Shown here: piece after piece, positions 55,324 through 63,922 of the stretch
How positions within the stretch are numbered: position 1 is the first letter of the stretch
How the letters are laid out: every line of letters begins with the position of its first letter
Origin: Deltaproteobacteria bacterium
Lineage (GTDB): Bacteria; Myxococcota_A; UBA796; GCA-2862545
NCBI GenBank assembly: GCA_006226595.1
Contig: SBGP01000077.1
Location: 1-64,000, forward strand
DNA length: 64,000 bases
Direction: 5' to 3'
The notes under the pieces: generated by a model
Database searches by the model: none
Told to the model about the DNA's origin: nothing
The model's input: only the letters and a program-made list of their open reading frames with translations
Translations under genes and position numbers: made by a program

Positions 55324-58065
55324 GTGAAGCTGTCCGCCAGCGTGCGCATCGAGCTTCCTCGCGGCGTGATCTGGCGAGGCGACGAAGCCGTGCCGCTCAC
55401 GCCCAACGAACAAGCGGTGCTCGGCGTGCTGATGAGCGCGAAGGGCCGGGTGGTCTCTCGCGCCGAGCTGAACGCCCTCGCCCTGGGCTACCACGAGCAG
55501 ACGTCGTCTCGCGCCCTCGACGCCACCATCGGCCGCCTCCGCAAGAAGATCGAGCGCGACGTGGCACGGCCCGAGCACATCCTCTCCGTCTACGGGCGCG
55601 GCTATCGCTTGCACGCCGAGATCGCGGAGCCCCCGCCCGCCCCGGCCCGCCGCCCGACCTGGCTCGCAACCCGCTTCGTCGGGCGGTCCGAGGAGCTGGC
55701 GCGGCTGGAGGCGGCCCTCGCGGACACGCGGGCCGTGGTGCTCTCGGGAGTGTCCGGCGTGGGCAAGTCCAGGCTGATCGCCGAGTACGTGCGCCTTCGG
55801 GGCGAGGCGTACGTCGGCGGCACCGCCTGGGCCGACCTGTCCGGAGCCCGAAGCACGGCCGATGCGCTTCTCAGGGCAAGCGGAGCACTGGGGCTCGCGG
55901 CGCGGGAAGCCAGTGTCGAGCAGCTCGCGGGAGAAATCGCGAGCGCGCTGCACGCCTCGGATCTGCGGCTCCTGGTCGTCGATGGCGCCGAGCGGCTGCT
56001 CGCCGACCTGGAGCCCTGGCTATCGCTGTGGCTGGCCGCCCCGTCCCTGCACCTCGTCGTCACCACTCGGGTTCAGACGGGCCTCGCCGGCTGGACCGTG
56101 TACACGCTCGAGGGCCTGAGCACCGCGGATGCGACGACCCTGCTCCGGGACCGGACCGACCTGGCGCTCCAGTACGAACCCGAAGACGCGGAGCGCCTGG
56201 TCGCGCACCTCGACGGACTGCCGCTCGCCGTGGAGTTCGCCGCGACACGGCTCCGGGTCGTAGGCATGCGCCCCCTGCTGCGCGCGCTCGAACGCGGCGC
56301 CCTGACCGGCGCGGAGAGCCCCGTGCTCGTCGAGGCGGTCGAGTGGGCACTCGGCACGCTCTCCCCGCTCGCGCGAGACGCTGTCCAGGCCGCCACCGTG
56401 TTCGAGGGAGCCTTTGGATTCGACGCGTTCGAGGCCGTGTGCATGCCCGCGAACGATGCAACCGGCCCCGAGGTCGTCGAGGAACTCCTCGATCGCTGCC
56501 TGCTCCGCAGGGACAGCGCGGACGGCGAGGTCCGGTTCGCCCTGTACGGCGCGGTTCGCCGGGCCCTGCGCGAGCCCTTGGCCGACGCCCGACGAGCGCA
56601 CGCGCACTGGTTCGCCGAGCAGGCAGACGCGGCTCCCGAGGTGTGGGCCATTGACCTGGCATACATGCGCGCGACCCGCGCCTCGTTCGAGGACCACCTC
56701 GCCGCCTGGCGCTGGGCCATCGAGGCGCCGGACCCGAGGCTCGCCGCGCGGCTGGCCCTCGGCGTCAGCCCCTATCTTCACCACACCGGTCCAGTGGCCC
56801 TGCACCTCGAGTTGCTGGAGGGGGCGGGCAAGGCTCTCGAAGACGCCCGCCTCTCGGCACGCCTGCACCTGGCGGCAGCCGGCGCTCACATGGCGAACAC
56901 CGACGAGGCCGCAACCCGCAGGTCCCTGGTGAACGCATGGCGACACCTGAGGCACGGCCACTCCAACCTGCACGGTCGCCTGCATCACCTCATCGGCAAG
57001 GTCGAGTGGCGGCGCAAGGCGGGTATGGCGCGGTGGTTCGTGAGTGCCATCGAACTTATGCGGGAGGCCGGCGATCGCGCAGGAGCCGCCCTGGTCCAGG
57101 CAGACCTCGCCCAGCGGACCCTCTCCCGGGCGCTCGGCGCAACGCCCGATGCCCCCGTCGACCTCTCCGAGCTCGACCGGGCCGCCGACCTCGCGACGGC
57201 GACCGGCAACGTCCAGGCCGTGCTCCTGGTGGACTGGGCGAAGAGCTACGTGCACCGCTCGACGGGCCAGGTGGAGGCGGCACGCGCGACCCTGGAGACC
57301 GTCCGCGACCGCTTCCTCGAGCTCGGCTCTGTCGCCAACGCCTACTCGGTGGAGATGTCGCTCGCGCACCTGGCGTGGTGGTCCGTCGGCGACTTCGCGG
57401 CCCTGTCGGCCCACCTGCGTGCGGCACGGCGAATCGCCGCGGGCTTCCTCGCGGCCCGGCTGGAGCTCGTACAGGCGGAAGCCAGCTACGAAGCCCTCCT
57501 CGACGAGCGCGCTCGCGCCCCGATGGTGCGCGCGCTGAACCTCGCGGCGCACTCTCCGGAGCTCGCCGACCACGTCCTCACCCTCCAGATCCGCCTGGCC
57601 CTCCTCGACAGTGAGCCGGAGCAACCCGCTCGTACCGTCGTTCGGCTCCGCGCCCTCAGAGACGAGGCGCTCCGGCGACAGGACCGGACCGCGGTGTCCG
57701 AGATCGAGGTGGCCATCACCCTGCTCTGGGCACGGGCGGGGTGCTGGCGCGAGGCCGAGCAGATGCTCGATTCCGTGTCTGCGCTCGACGCTGACCATCC
57801 TGACGCCGAGATCCGCCAGCGCCTGGTGACGCTGCTCCGCATGGCGGTGGCGAGCGCGCTTGGCTCGGCCAAGGACGCCGAAGTCGTGTGGCGCGCCGCG
57901 CTCTCGGACGGGCCGGGCCGACTGTCCCGCATCGCCGCCGCGATGCTGGTCGCTCGCGGCGCTCCCACGACCCGCATCCTCCTCGACGACGCTCCCCGGG
58001 GCTCGGTCCTGCCTCACGAGGTGCTGCTCGCGGAGCAGGTGGCCGGACGACTCGCGCAGTGCTGA
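55324..58065 (+). CDS. AfsR-like regulator: winged helix, NTPase and TPR repeats
   Basis: A 913-residue protein from GTG 55324 (MKLSASVRIEL). Residues 1-95 are an OmpR/PhoB-type winged helix (LTPNEQAVLGVLMSAKGRVVSRAEL ... HILSVYGRGYRLH). An NB-ARC/STAND NTPase follows with Walker A GVSGVGKSR (about 142) and LRLLVVDGAE as the Walker B region. From about 400 to the end are TPR-like helices. This is the AfsR/SARP architecture, in which DNA binding is switched by the NTPase and sensor repeats. Its target is probably the palindrome upstream and the divergent effector gene. Confidence 0.88.
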   Translation: MKLSASVRIELPRGVIWRGDEAVPLTPNEQAVLGVLMSAKGRVVSRAELNALALGYHEQTSSRALDATIGRLRKKIERDVARPEHILSVYGRGYRLHAEIAEPPPAPARRPTWLATRFVGRSEELARLEAALADTRAVVLSGVSGVGKSRLIAEYVRLRGEAYVGGTAWADLSGARSTADALLRASGALGLAAREASVEQLAGEIASALHASDLRLLVVDGAERLLADLEPWLSLWLAAPSLHLVVTTRVQTGLAGWTVYTLEGLSTADATTLLRDRTDLALQYEPEDAERLVAHLDGLPLAVEFAATRLRVVGMRPLLRALERGALTGAESPVLVEAVEWALGTLSPLARDAVQAATVFEGAFGFDAFEAVCMPANDATGPEVVEELLDRCLLRRDSADGEVRFALYGAVRRALREPLADARRAHAHWFAEQADAAPEVWAIDLAYMRATRASFEDHLAAWRWAIEAPDPRLAARLALGVSPYLHHTGPVALHLELLEGAGKALEDARLSARLHLAAAGAHMANTDEAATRRSLVNAWRHLRHGHSNLHGRLHHLIGKVEWRRKAGMARWFVSAIELMREAGDRAGAALVQADLAQRTLSRALGATPDAPVDLSELDRAADLATATGNVQAVLLVDWAKSYVHRSTGQVEAARATLETVRDRFLELGSVANAYSVEMSLAHLAWWSVGDFAALSAHLRAARRIAAGFLAARLELVQAEASYEALLDERARAPMVRALNLAAHSPELADHVLTLQIRLALLDSEPEQPARTVVRLRALRDEALRRQDRTAVSEIEVAITLLWARAGCWREAEQMLDSVSALDADHPDAEIRQRLVTLLRMAVASALGSAKDAEVVWRAALSDGPGRLSRIAAAMLVARGAPTTRILLDDAPRGSVLPHEVLLAEQVAGRLAQC

Positions 58066-58092
58066 GTGGGCGGCGAGCCCGAGGGCGCTCAG

Positions 58093-59037
58093 CTAGGGGG
58101 TACGATAGCGAACGGAGACGACGTCCCCGACCTCGGGGACCGCGGTGCCGTGCAGCACGACGGCTGCTCGCCCCGCGTCCCAGGTGAAGCCATCCGACGC
58201 GCGCTCCGCGACGGCTTGCTCCGCGACGTGCACCTCGAGGCTCGCGCCGTCCGCGGCCTCGGCGAGCGGGAACACCTGCTGCACGCCGACCCCGAGCGCG
58301 CCGAGCTCGGCAAAGCCCGCCACCCAGTCCAGCGCGCAGTAGTCCATCAGCACGCCACCGGTCGCGGCGACAACTGCGTGCAGGCGGGGTGTGGGCTCCG
58401 CGCTGACCAGGTCCCCATTGCACGGGAACAGGCCCTCCTCGGGGCCCGTGATCGCCGAGAACGAGGTCATCGCTGCATCGGGTTCGAGCTCGTCCACCCA
58501 GCTCGCGAAGGCGTCGACCCCGACCGTGGACTGGTCGTCCTCGTTGCCGATCGAGAGGATGGCGAGCCGCCCGCCTTCCCTGCGAAAGCCCGCATTGGCG
58601 CCGGAGAGCAAGGCCTCGCCGAGCGCGATCTGGCTGACCGCGAACGGCTGCTCGTCACTGTACGGCACCATCCCGTCGATCTGGCCCACGACATCCTCCG
58701 CCGGGGTAGCGGAGTTGCCGGCGCGCACGAAAGGACCCTCCAGCTCGCCCGCATCCGTCGGGTCCGGCGACACGTTCGTGACTCCGATCTGCCAGTCCAC
58801 CGCCTGGTCGTCGAGCGCCGAGATCAGCGCCGGCATCGCCGCGGATAGGGGCGCGACCTCCTGGTCATGGCCACTGCGATCGACCACGATCAGCAGATCG
58901 AAGCTCGCTCGACCCGCCACGAACGACTCGTCGCGCCAGCTGTCGGCGGAGGTGTCCACCCCCGAGTCCACGGGCGCGTCCGAACAGGCCCCCACGCACG
59001 CCAGGGTCAGCACCAGAGCTGCAGAAGTCGGTCTCAC
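58093..59037 (-). CDS. VWA-like domain lipoprotein
   Basis: A 314-residue protein from GTG 59037 behind GGAGGA. Signal MRPTSAALVLTLACVGAC ends in a lipobox. The body is a von Willebrand A-like fold: FDLLIVVDRSGHDQEVAPL (a MIDAS-like DxS), WQIGVTNVSPD, GRLAILSIGNEDDQS. Such lipoproteins are frequent in myxobacteria and bind proteins at the outer surface. The MIDAS DxSxS is only partly kept (DRSGH), so metal binding is uncertain. Confidence 0.82.
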   Translation of the reverse strand: MRPTSAALVLTLACVGACSDAPVDSGVDTSADSWRDESFVAGRASFDLLIVVDRSGHDQEVAPLSAAMPALISALDDQAVDWQIGVTNVSPDPTDAGELEGPFVRAGNSATPAEDVVGQIDGMVPYSDEQPFAVSQIALGEALLSGANAGFRREGGRLAILSIGNEDDQSTVGVDAFASWVDELEPDAAMTSFSAITGPEEGLFPCNGDLVSAEPTPRLHAVVAATGGVLMDYCALDWVAGFAELGALGVGVQQVFPLAEAADGASLEVHVAEQAVAERASDGFTWDAGRAAVVLHGTAVPEVGDVVSVRYRTP

Positions 59038-59066
59038 GGAATCCTCCTTGTGGGTCTACTCACGTT

Positions 59067-59709
59067 CTAGAAGCGGCCGGCGAGGGACAGTCCTGGCCCA
59101 TCGCGCAAGGGCATCGGCATCAGGGCGACCTCGACCTCGCCTCGCAGCCGTTGGACATGCACCAGGTGCTGGACCAGGGCGGGAACCAGCGCGACGCCCG
59201 GACCTATGGCGATCACCCAGGCGGACTGGCTGTTGTTGTCCCTGGACCGCTCCGAAGCCATCGTCGGACTTGGACTCGGCCAGGCCGAACAGCAGCCCGG
59301 CGACGCCAGCACTTCCCACGGCCATGCCGAGCCCGGCGTAGGCCCAAGTCTCGGGCCCCCCGCGTCCACGCGCACGCAGCGCCCGGCCTTCGACCAGGGT
59401 GCCGGCACGCGAGAGCACCGACCCGCCGACGTAGCCGACCATGCCCACGCGGTTGAGGGCGATGCCGGTCGGCGAACACGGCCCGCTGTTGAACATCGCG
59501 CAGGTCCGGATCTTGAGCAGCGTCCCGACCGTCATCAGCCCGAAGCTCCCCGCCGCGACCGCGTAGCTGGCGTGGTGCATGTGGATTCCCGCACGGTACA
59601 CACGGTCCTCCTGCGCCATTTCACGCTCCAGACCGACCACTCGGGGCAGGTCCGCACCGTCGTCGGCCCGCACGGGCGCGAGAAGCAGGGGGAACAGCAG
59701 CGAAACCAT
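59067..59709 (-). pseudogene. exported membrane-type protein, frameshifted near 59235-59262
   Basis: ATG 59709 follows AGGAGG and gives signal MVSLLFPLLLAPVRADD. The frame reads well through YAVAAGSFGLMTVGTLL and GLGMAVGSAGVAGLLFGLAESKSDDGF. It then turns into low-complexity Arg-rich text, while the next frame continues DNNSQSAWVIAIGPGVALV to GLSLAGRF-stop at 59067. One extra base between about 59235 and 59262 accounts for this. The restored C-terminus matches the fragment at 52598-52807. The terminal Phe suggests an outer-membrane strand. Either a real mutation or a sequencing error. A sigma-54-like promoter precedes it. Confidence 0.65.
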
Positions 59710-59731
59710 GGGGCCTCCTGCACGGGTAGGA

Positions 59732-59747
59732 AGCAATCCTCGTGCCC
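59732..59747 (-). promoter_or_regulatory. candidate sigma-54 promoter
   Basis: Minus-strand GGGCACGAGGATTGCT has the GGCACG and TTGC blocks with GG-N10-GC spacing; the first base differs from consensus. It differs at only two positions from the element at 16993. The -12 GC is 25 bases before the ATG at 59709, leaving a short leader. Confidence 0.45.
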
Positions 59748-59794
59748 ACCTCGGATGGCGGCTGTGCTACGCCAGGTGCGGCCGAGGAGGCGCG

Positions 59795-60220
59795 ATGCCA
59801 GACAGATTCGAGCTCGAGTTCGACGCGGGTGACCAGCGCGAACACACCTGCGCCTGCTGCGACGCGCGCTCGCACACCGTGTGGGGCTTCGTCTACGAGC
59901 ACGGCGAGGCCGCTGCGGTGTACTTGGTGTACGCGTCCGAGGGACACCCTCATGCGTGGATGAGCGTGGCCTGGGGCGGCTGGGGCCCGCGGGCCGGCCG
60001 CGAGCAGAAGCGCTGCGTCTACCTCGAGGTGGGGCCGGGTCGGACCGAGCCGACGCTGTCCAGCAACATCCCCGGCGTTCGCCACGACGCCGACGCCCTG
60101 GGCATCGAGCTGTCCCCTGCCCTCGCCGAGCACCTGCGCCCGCAGTGGGCGGCGGTCGCCGAGTACGTGCGCGCCCGTGACCTTCGCGTCCAGCGCGTGC
60201 TCGGGACCCTCGCGCCGTAG
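59795..60220 (+). CDS. small protein with N-terminal zinc-ribbon-like CxxC
   Basis: A 141-residue protein from ATG 59795, with GGAGG at 59786-59790. Near the start it has HTCACCDARSHTVWGFVYE, a CxxC pair, then a globular region with many Trp and Gly (HAWMSVAWGGWGPRAG) and helices to the end. It resembles small proteins that bind zinc and act as immunity or regulatory factors, but I cannot name a family. It stands alone on the plus strand. Confidence 0.65.
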   Translation: MPDRFELEFDAGDQREHTCACCDARSHTVWGFVYEHGEAAAVYLVYASEGHPHAWMSVAWGGWGPRAGREQKRCVYLEVGPGRTEPTLSSNIPGVRHDADALGIELSPALAEHLRPQWAAVAEYVRARDLRVQRVLGTLAP

Positions 60221-60238
60221 CGCGGCAACCGCGCCGCC

Positions 60239-60493
60239 TCAGATCAGGCGACTGCCCGTTCGCGAGGTCTCGACCTGCACTTCGGCATCGCCTCGCCGCT
60301 CGCGAAACAGCGCCTCCGCCCGCCACGCCGGCAGCAGCCCCTCGCCGTCGCGGAGCTCGACATTGCCCTCCTGCCAGTGTCGCTGAAGCACGCGCCAGCC
60401 GCTGACCCCCAGCGTATCGAGGAACGCGACCGCCCGGTCGACGGGCCAGGCCTCGTCGAGCAGCTGCTCGAGGATCTCGATCTCCGGAACCAT
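60239..60493 (-). CDS. small acidic hypothetical protein
   Basis: An 84-residue protein from ATG 60493 behind GGAGAG. It is helical, with IEILEQLLDEAWPVDRAVAFLD and VSGWRVLQRHWQEG, and ends in an acidic/basic mix. No signal or membrane segment. It could be a small regulatory protein; family unknown. It is convergent with the preceding gene and divergent from the DUF1338 gene, with 236 bases between. Confidence 0.65.
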   Translation of the reverse strand: MVPEIEILEQLLDEAWPVDRAVAFLDTLGVSGWRVLQRHWQEGNVELRDGEGLLPAWRAEALFRERRGDAEVQVETSRTGSRLI

Positions 60494-60692
60494 GACTCTC
60501 CTTCCAGGACCGCCGCGGGCTCGGCTGCCCGGTCGGGACCGCCGTGTCGTCCACCGCCGTGTGACCGAGTGCCGCGCGCCTGTGACACAAAAGACCCATT
60601 GCGCATTGTGCCCTCATAACGCCCGCAGTCGACGCACGGCCCCCAGCCGTCGCCCTCGCTCGACTCGACGTCCACGCGGCAACGGGTGAAAT

Positions 60693-60706
60693 TGAATGCA
60701 CATTCA
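60693..60706. promoter_or_regulatory. palindrome upstream of the DUF1338 gene
   Basis: TGAATG-CA-CATTCA is a perfect inverted repeat, extending imperfectly to GAAATTGAATG ... CATTCATTTC, in an AT-rich patch 24 bases before the ATG at 60730. The position suits a repressor operator over the start of transcription. Confidence 0.5.
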
Positions 60707-60729
60707 TTTCGCTTTTCGCGGGCGGGAAC

Positions 60730-61542
60730 ATGCGTACGAACGACTTCTTCGACTCTCTGTGGACCGACTTTGTCGCGATGGCGCCGACGGCGGCGGACAT
60801 CCGTCGACGCCTCGAAGAGCGCGGCGAGCGCGTCGTCAACGACCACGTCGCCTTCCGTACCTTCGACCTCGCGCCGATCAACCTGAACGCGCTCGAGCAG
60901 CAGCTGTTCGCCCTCGGCTACCGCCGCGACGCCGCGTACATGTTCCTCGACAAGAAGCTTCGCGCCTACGGCTACGTGCACACCCGCCAGGCCGCACCGC
61001 GCATCTTCCTCTCCGAGCTGATCACCGGCATGTTCAGCCGTCGCTTCCAGGAGCTGGTCGGCAACCTGTGCGCCGAGATCGACCCGGCCATCGCGAGCAC
61101 GCCCGCCGTGTTCTGGCACGGTCTGCCGTGGAGCCCGGTGGACATCGAGACCTACGAGACGCTGGCCGCCGAGAGCGAGTACGCGGCATGGCTCGCGGCC
61201 CTCGGCCTGCGCCCGAACCACTTCACGGTGCACGTCAACGCCCTCGAGGGCTTCGCGAGCCTCGAGGAGCTGCTCGCCTTCGTCGAGTCCGAGGGCTACG
61301 CCCTGAACACCTCCGGCGGCCGCCTCAAGGGAAGCCCCGAGAGCCTGCTCGAGCAGGGCTCGACCCTCGCGGACCGCGTGCCGGTGCAGTTCGCCGACGG
61401 CGAGCGGGTGATCCCGACCTGCTACTACGAGTTCGCCAAGCGCTACCGCGCCGAGGGAGGCGGCCTGTACGAAGGCTTCGTCGCCACCAGCGCCGACCGC
61501 ATCTTCGAGTCGACGGACCGCGAGTTGGCCAAGGCGAGCTGA
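60730..61542 (+). CDS. DUF1338-family (HglS-like) metal-dependent enzyme
   Basis: A 270-residue protein from ATG 60730. The DUF1338 motifs are clear: VVNDHVAFRTFDL near residue 38, RPNHFTVHVN near residue 160, and TCYYEFAKRY near residue 232, giving the His-His-Glu metal triad. HglS-type members convert 2-oxoadipate to 2-hydroxyglutarate in lysine breakdown, but those are near 460 residues; this is the short form, whose substrate is less certain. No lysine-pathway genes adjoin it. An operator-like palindrome precedes it. Confidence 0.85.
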   Translation: MRTNDFFDSLWTDFVAMAPTAADIRRRLEERGERVVNDHVAFRTFDLAPINLNALEQQLFALGYRRDAAYMFLDKKLRAYGYVHTRQAAPRIFLSELITGMFSRRFQELVGNLCAEIDPAIASTPAVFWHGLPWSPVDIETYETLAAESEYAAWLAALGLRPNHFTVHVNALEGFASLEELLAFVESEGYALNTSGGRLKGSPESLLEQGSTLADRVPVQFADGERVIPTCYYEFAKRYRAEGGGLYEGFVATSADRIFESTDRELAKAS

Positions 61543-61650
61543 AGCCGGCGCGATGGGGCGCCTGCCGTCAGTGCAGGTCGCCCGTGTTCACGTCGTACGG
61601 CGCTTTTCGGGTATGAGGGCGAGGCTTGCCCTGCCGAGGAGGCGACGCAC

Positions 61651-62529
61651 GTGAAGCTGGACGAACTGCACCTGACCGGCTGGATGGCCGTCGCACCGTC
61701 CGAAGAAGACCCCGAGATCCGGGTGGCACGCCTGCGCGCCAAGCTGGCCGATCCCGCCTGGGTCGCCCGCCACCGCATCCTCGTCGACGCCGACGGCGTC
61801 CGCGCGCTCGGCTGGCTGTTCGACACCGAGCCACACCGCCTCGGCCTGGCCCTGCGCACACGGGACCCGTCGTTCACGGCCCACGACGCGGCGCTGCTCT
61901 CCGAGCTCGTGCACACCGGCTGGGAGCTAGGCGCCTCCGGGCTCGGCCTGCGCATGCCCGCTACCCGGGTCAACGCCGCCCTGGTCGATGGTGTCCGTGC
62001 GACGCGAGGTCGCGAGGTCGACGGTCGCGTCGAGTTCAAGGCCCCCCTGGCGGCGCTCCCCGAAGAGGCGCCCTCACCGCTGGGCTGGCGTCCCGCCTCG
62101 ATCCCGGAGGCGGCTCGGCTGCTGGAGCGCTGCTCGCACGCGAGTCCCGACGGTCTCGAGCCCGGTGACGACGCGGACGAGGTGCTCGCCGGCTACCTGA
62201 GCGCCGAAGAGATGACGACGGATCCGGCCGACTGCCTGCACGTCGGCTCGCTCGACGGGGAGGACGTGGCCCTGGTCTGCGCCCAGGTGGAGGTCGCCTC
62301 GGGTTGGTCCACCCTCACGTTCATGGGCCTCGTGCCCGAGGCGCGCGGCCAGGGCCTCGGCGGTGCGGTGCAGCGCCACGGCATGGCGATGCTGCGAAGC
62401 CAGGGAGGCACGCACTACCACGGCGGCACGAGCATGCGGAACCAGGCGATGCGCGCGTGTTTCGCAGCGAACGGCGTCCCGGAGCTCGTGCGCTACCGCG
62501 TCTTCGAGTGGCGCCAGACCGGCGCCTGA
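61651..62529 (+). CDS. GNAT-family N-acetyltransferase
   Basis: A 292-residue protein from GTG 61651 behind GAGGAGG. The C-terminal half has the acetyl-CoA motif LVPEARGQGLGGAVQRHGMA followed by NQAMRACFAANGV, typical of motif A/B of GNAT enzymes. The N-terminal half is a degenerate second GNAT-like domain (VRALGWLFDTEPHRLGLAL). Length suits a double-GNAT protein. The substrate is unknown. Confidence 0.85.
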   Translation: MKLDELHLTGWMAVAPSEEDPEIRVARLRAKLADPAWVARHRILVDADGVRALGWLFDTEPHRLGLALRTRDPSFTAHDAALLSELVHTGWELGASGLGLRMPATRVNAALVDGVRATRGREVDGRVEFKAPLAALPEEAPSPLGWRPASIPEAARLLERCSHASPDGLEPGDDADEVLAGYLSAEEMTTDPADCLHVGSLDGEDVALVCAQVEVASGWSTLTFMGLVPEARGQGLGGAVQRHGMAMLRSQGGTHYHGGTSMRNQAMRACFAANGVPELVRYRVFEWRQTGA

Positions 62530-62541
62530 GATGCCAGGTCC

Positions 62542-63360
62542 TCAGGTCGACCCGACCTCGGCGGTCGAGCGGCCCACCAGCGCATCCAACGCTGGCGGCA
62601 CCGCTCCCGCGAGCTCGGCTTGGCGACGGGCGATCTCTTCGTACACGGCGGGGACCTCGGCACTGCGAAGAAGGACCCGCTCCTCGCCGCGTGCTCCCCG
62701 GGCGACGAGGACCCACTCGCCGTCCTCTTCGACCTGGTGAACCTCGGACGCTGGAATGGGCTCGTGCCCCTCGACGTGCACCATCGCCCCCCGCAGCGCC
62801 ACGACCCGCGCTCGCTCGCGGAAGGCATCCATGTCGAGAAAGCCGCTGACGACCTCCTGCACCGCGGCGACCAGGGCCAGTGCCGCCAGGGTGACCAGAA
62901 ACGGCGCCCCGAGCACCTTGACCAGACCCGCGGCAAGCGCGAGCAGCGAGGCCAGCGCCCACCAGCCGCGCTTCGGCGACGCCCGGCGAAGGTGGGTCAC
63001 CGTCGCCGCGACGCGGTCCAGGGACTCCTCCTGCCACACGACCTGGCGCTCGTCCGGGCGCTCCCGGCGGAGCTTGCGGTACAGCGCGGGGCGCCGCTCC
63101 GGGTCTGCCGGTTCATCGCCGAGGAGCAGCTCACCCGCCACCTCGCGGAGCACCACGCGAGGACCGAAGGCCTGCCACGCGAGCCACGTCACGGCGAGTC
63201 CCCAGGCCAGCGTGAGCCAGGCGCCGAGCACGACCCCCGGTGGAGGCAGGAAGGACGACTCGGCCCACCCGCCCTGAACCGCAGCGAGCGTGGCGCCCAG
63301 GCCCCATGCCCATGGGGGCAGGTCCCGTACGATGGTCATCCTGCGCTCAGCCCGGTCCAT
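62542..63360 (-). CDS. membrane protein, hypothetical
   Basis: A 272-residue protein from ATG 63360 (GAGG eight bases upstream; ATG 63339 is an alternative). Four hydrophobic segments occur in two pairs (WAWGLGATLAAVQGGW, VVLGAWLTLAWGLAVTWLAW; WWALASLLALAAGLVKVLG, FLVTLAALALVAAVQEVV) separated by a cytoplasmic basic region. The C-terminal 90 residues are soluble, with IPASEVHQVEEDGEWVLV. It resembles bacterial PH-like/YdbT-type membrane proteins in layout, though the match is not firm. Convergent with the GNAT gene, 12 bases apart. Confidence 0.65.
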   Translation of the reverse strand: MDRAERRMTIVRDLPPWAWGLGATLAAVQGGWAESSFLPPPGVVLGAWLTLAWGLAVTWLAWQAFGPRVVLREVAGELLLGDEPADPERRPALYRKLRRERPDERQVVWQEESLDRVAATVTHLRRASPKRGWWALASLLALAAGLVKVLGAPFLVTLAALALVAAVQEVVSGFLDMDAFRERARVVALRGAMVHVEGHEPIPASEVHQVEEDGEWVLVARGARGEERVLLRSAEVPAVYEEIARRQAELAGAVPPALDALVGRSTAEVGST

Positions 63361-63547
63361 GCCTTCATCCTCGAGCCCGTCTCAGCGGCGTCCGACCGCT
63401 GGCCTGCGCGGGTCATGGGCCGACCAGTCTCTCACACGAACCCGCGCCAACTACACCTCGTCGCCGGTCCAGACCCAGGACCACCGAAAGTCCACGGTCC
63501 CCGACAGCAGGCCGCCCTCTGCCTGGCGCTGCGAAGCCGAGCCGCGC

Positions 63548-63835
63548 TCAGCCCTCCGTGAACTCGTAGATCACCGTGAACCGCTGGCAAGCCCCGCACA
63601 GCAGCTCGGCGTCATCCCACGAGTTGCCGTTTGGGTAGCTGAACCCCCAGTTCCCGTAGATCTGGAGGTTGCCGGCGACGTTCTCGCAGTGGCCGCAGGG
63701 CTCGGCACTGGGCCGCCCCGAGCCGTGCCAGGTCTCGAACAGGCCATCGCCGTCGCGCGTCACGACACGGTCCGCCAGGGAGCGAAAGTCCGCGGGCGCA
63801 TGTGTCGGATGACTGGACAACTTGACGGTACGCAT
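63548..63835 (-). CDS. small protein with two CxxC motifs
   Basis: A 95-residue protein from ATG 63835, four bases after GGGAGG. It has PCGHCENVAGN and LLCGACQRFTVIYEF, two CxxC pairs about 35 residues apart, consistent with a zinc ribbon. NLQIYGNWGFSYPNGNSWD lies between them. No signal. The role is unknown; such small ribbons often bind nucleic acid or serve as chaperone-like accessory factors. Confidence 0.65.
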   Translation of the reverse strand: MRTVKLSSHPTHAPADFRSLADRVVTRDGDGLFETWHGSGRPSAEPCGHCENVAGNLQIYGNWGFSYPNGNSWDDAELLCGACQRFTVIYEFTEG

Positions 63836-63922
63836 GGCACCTCCCATGACCATCCTCGTCCACCCCCCCTTGCCGAACCATCCGATTCCAGACACTTCGA
63901 GGTTCGCGTCACCCTCCGGAAC

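Noticed and set aside
56020-58017. 665-codon minus-strand ORF over the AfsR-like gene
   Set aside because: Shadow of the TPR region of the plus-strand gene; no start signal or domain.
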